Positions 63,257-64,000 of a DNA stretch of 64,000 bases are shown in pieces. Numbering within the stretch: the first letter of the stretch is position 1; each line of letters begins with the position of its first letter. The DNA comes from Zasmidium citrigriseum. Lineage: Eukaryota; Ascomycota; Dothideomycetes; Mycosphaerellales; Mycosphaerellaceae. The stretch lies in the NCBI GenBank assembly GCA_002786025.1, contig NHNW01000001.1, forward strand, positions 1,178,001 through 1,242,000. The letters run 5' to 3'. The translations under genes were made by a program, and so were the position numbers. Under the pieces are notes generated by a model. The model worked only from the letters and a program-made list of their open reading frames with translations. It was not told the DNA's origin and did not search any database.

Positions 63257-64000
63257 TTACGCCTCATCCGGAGCCCTGGCTGGCTTCTCGAGCTCGACGA
63301 ACACATTCTCTCCCGGTGTGCCAGTCCGATCTGTCCTTAGATCTACGGAACTTCCTGTCTCTCTTGCAATTGCATACCGGACCTGTACATGCTCGACTGC
63401 CTTTGCGAGCTCCTTTGCCTCCAGTCTGGAATCCATGTCGGCTAACAGCGGCGCATCGAACGCCTTGGCGATCTCCACAGGACTGAAGCTGACAGACCGG
63501 CGCAGCTTCCACCAACCCCAGTATGTCGGCAGAATGATGAGTAGACAGGCAAGCTCAACTGCAGAAGCCGCATAGAACCACGCGAAGTCAGACTTGTAGA
63601 CGGTCCATGATCCGGACAAACGGCCTGATACAGTCTGGTGCGCCTTTTGTCCAGCATCGAGATCGGCTTCATCTGCAATTCCGTCATACAGCCTCTGTCC
63701 AATTTCAAAGCCACTGCGTATCATTATTCGGTTGAGTGAGTCCAGCATGGTTTCGAAGGGGTCATCAAAGCCGTGGCATCGGTCTCTACTCTGTGGCTGG
63801 CGATGCTGATAGACGAATGAAGCTTGCTCGGATCTGTAAACATAACCGTCGCCGTCGTCGACATTGTCATATCTTCTGATGACCATGCTTCGGGGGGCCG
63901 TGAACGAGAATCCGGGCAGGCTGGCCCCAATGCTTTCCGAGCTGCGGTTCAGCCCAGACAGCGAAAGGGTTTCGTTCGTCGAGGCCACAATTGACGGGTA
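63257..64000 (-). CDS. Membrane protein, C-terminal part (5' end beyond window)
   Basis: The frame is open from the window edge, so about 248 C-terminal residues are seen. A hydrophilic stretch precedes one transmembrane helix (FAWFYAASAVELACLLIILPTY is the hydrophobic stretch). A cytosolic tail follows with SPVEIAKAFDAPLL and HVQVRYAIA. This helix-plus-SPxEIAKAFxAPLL arrangement is common in large uncharacterised fungal membrane proteins (DUF3176-like architecture). The N-terminal portion and start are not in this window, and no function can be assigned. Confidence 0.65.
   Translation of the reverse strand, partial: YPSIVASTNETLSLSGLNRSSESIGASLPGFSFTAPRSMVIRRYDNVDDGDGYVYRSEQASFVYQHRQPQSRDRCHGFDDPFETMLDSLNRIMIRSGFEIGQRLYDGIADEADLDAGQKAHQTVSGRLSGSWTVYKSDFAWFYAASAVELACLLIILPTYWGWWKLRRSVSFSPVEIAKAFDAPLLADMDSRLEAKELAKAVEHVQVRYAIARETGSSVDLRTDRTGTPGENVFVELEKPARAPDEA

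Overview
The window comes from a filamentous ascomycete (Pezizomycotina). Nearly every gene carries short 45-60 nt GT-AG introns, and the families are typical of moulds: DHA2-type MFS transporters, a Zn(II)2Cys6 regulator, type-I Baeyer-Villiger monooxygenases, a multicopper oxidase, many SDRs and a CmcJ/AsaB-like protein. Small lineage-specific families and a hAT remnant fit a Dothideomycete, but that placement is only a guess. I saw no rRNA or tRNA gene, CRISPR array, PKS, NRPS or terpene synthase.

Layout. 0.7-15.4 kb: secreted LVIVD-repeat protein, DHA2 transporter, SDR, Baeyer-Villiger monooxygenase (BVMO), a type-B carboxylesterase-like protein that has lost its nucleophile serine, a membrane-anchored laccase-like oxidase and an O-methyltransferase. 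15.8-25.4 kb: a protein-arginine-deiminase homologue with a complete catalytic tetrad, an LtrA-like membrane protein, an orphan, a frameshifted CmcJ-like gene, a salicylate-hydroxylase-like FAD monooxygenase and an arylamine N-acetyltransferase. 25.8-33.6 kb: one copy of an undescribed Cys/His family, an NTF2-like protein, folylpolyglutamate synthase, the ribosome-quality-control ligase Hel2/ZNF598 and a metal-site-less metallo-beta-lactamase-fold protein. 34.1-38.0 kb: a head-to-tail array of five small paralogues. 38.87-39.49 kb: a non-autonomous hAT-type element with perfect 8-bp target duplications. 40-58 kb: a secreted low-complexity protein, then an oxidation/hydrolysis locus (SDR, Zn2Cys6 regulator, BVMO, SDR, MFS, thioesterase, HSL-type hydrolase, SDR, type-B carboxylesterase, DJ-1/PfpI). 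58.4-61.3 kb: three more copies of the Cys/His family in tandem. 61.6-64 kb: a BTB-like protein and the 3' part of a membrane protein that runs off the window.

How the genes may work together. Both the left (2.7-15 kb) and right (42-57 kb) loci combine SDR, BVMO, esterase and MFS exporter. That is the order of chemistry for alcohol to ketone to ester/lactone to hydrolysed product. The right locus also has its own regulator. Without a backbone synthase they look more like catabolic, detoxifying or tailoring modules than complete biosynthetic clusters.

The most novel signal is the four-member family at 25.8 and 58.4-61.3 kb. Its invariant Thr-Cys-His has spacing of 6 and 16 residues in every copy, very close to the CheD receptor deamidase (and reminiscent of NTAN1). 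I propose a fungal protein-deamidase-like family. The five-gene NTF2-like array and several apparently dead enzymes (GEDAG esterase, ligand-less MBL protein) are further points of interest.
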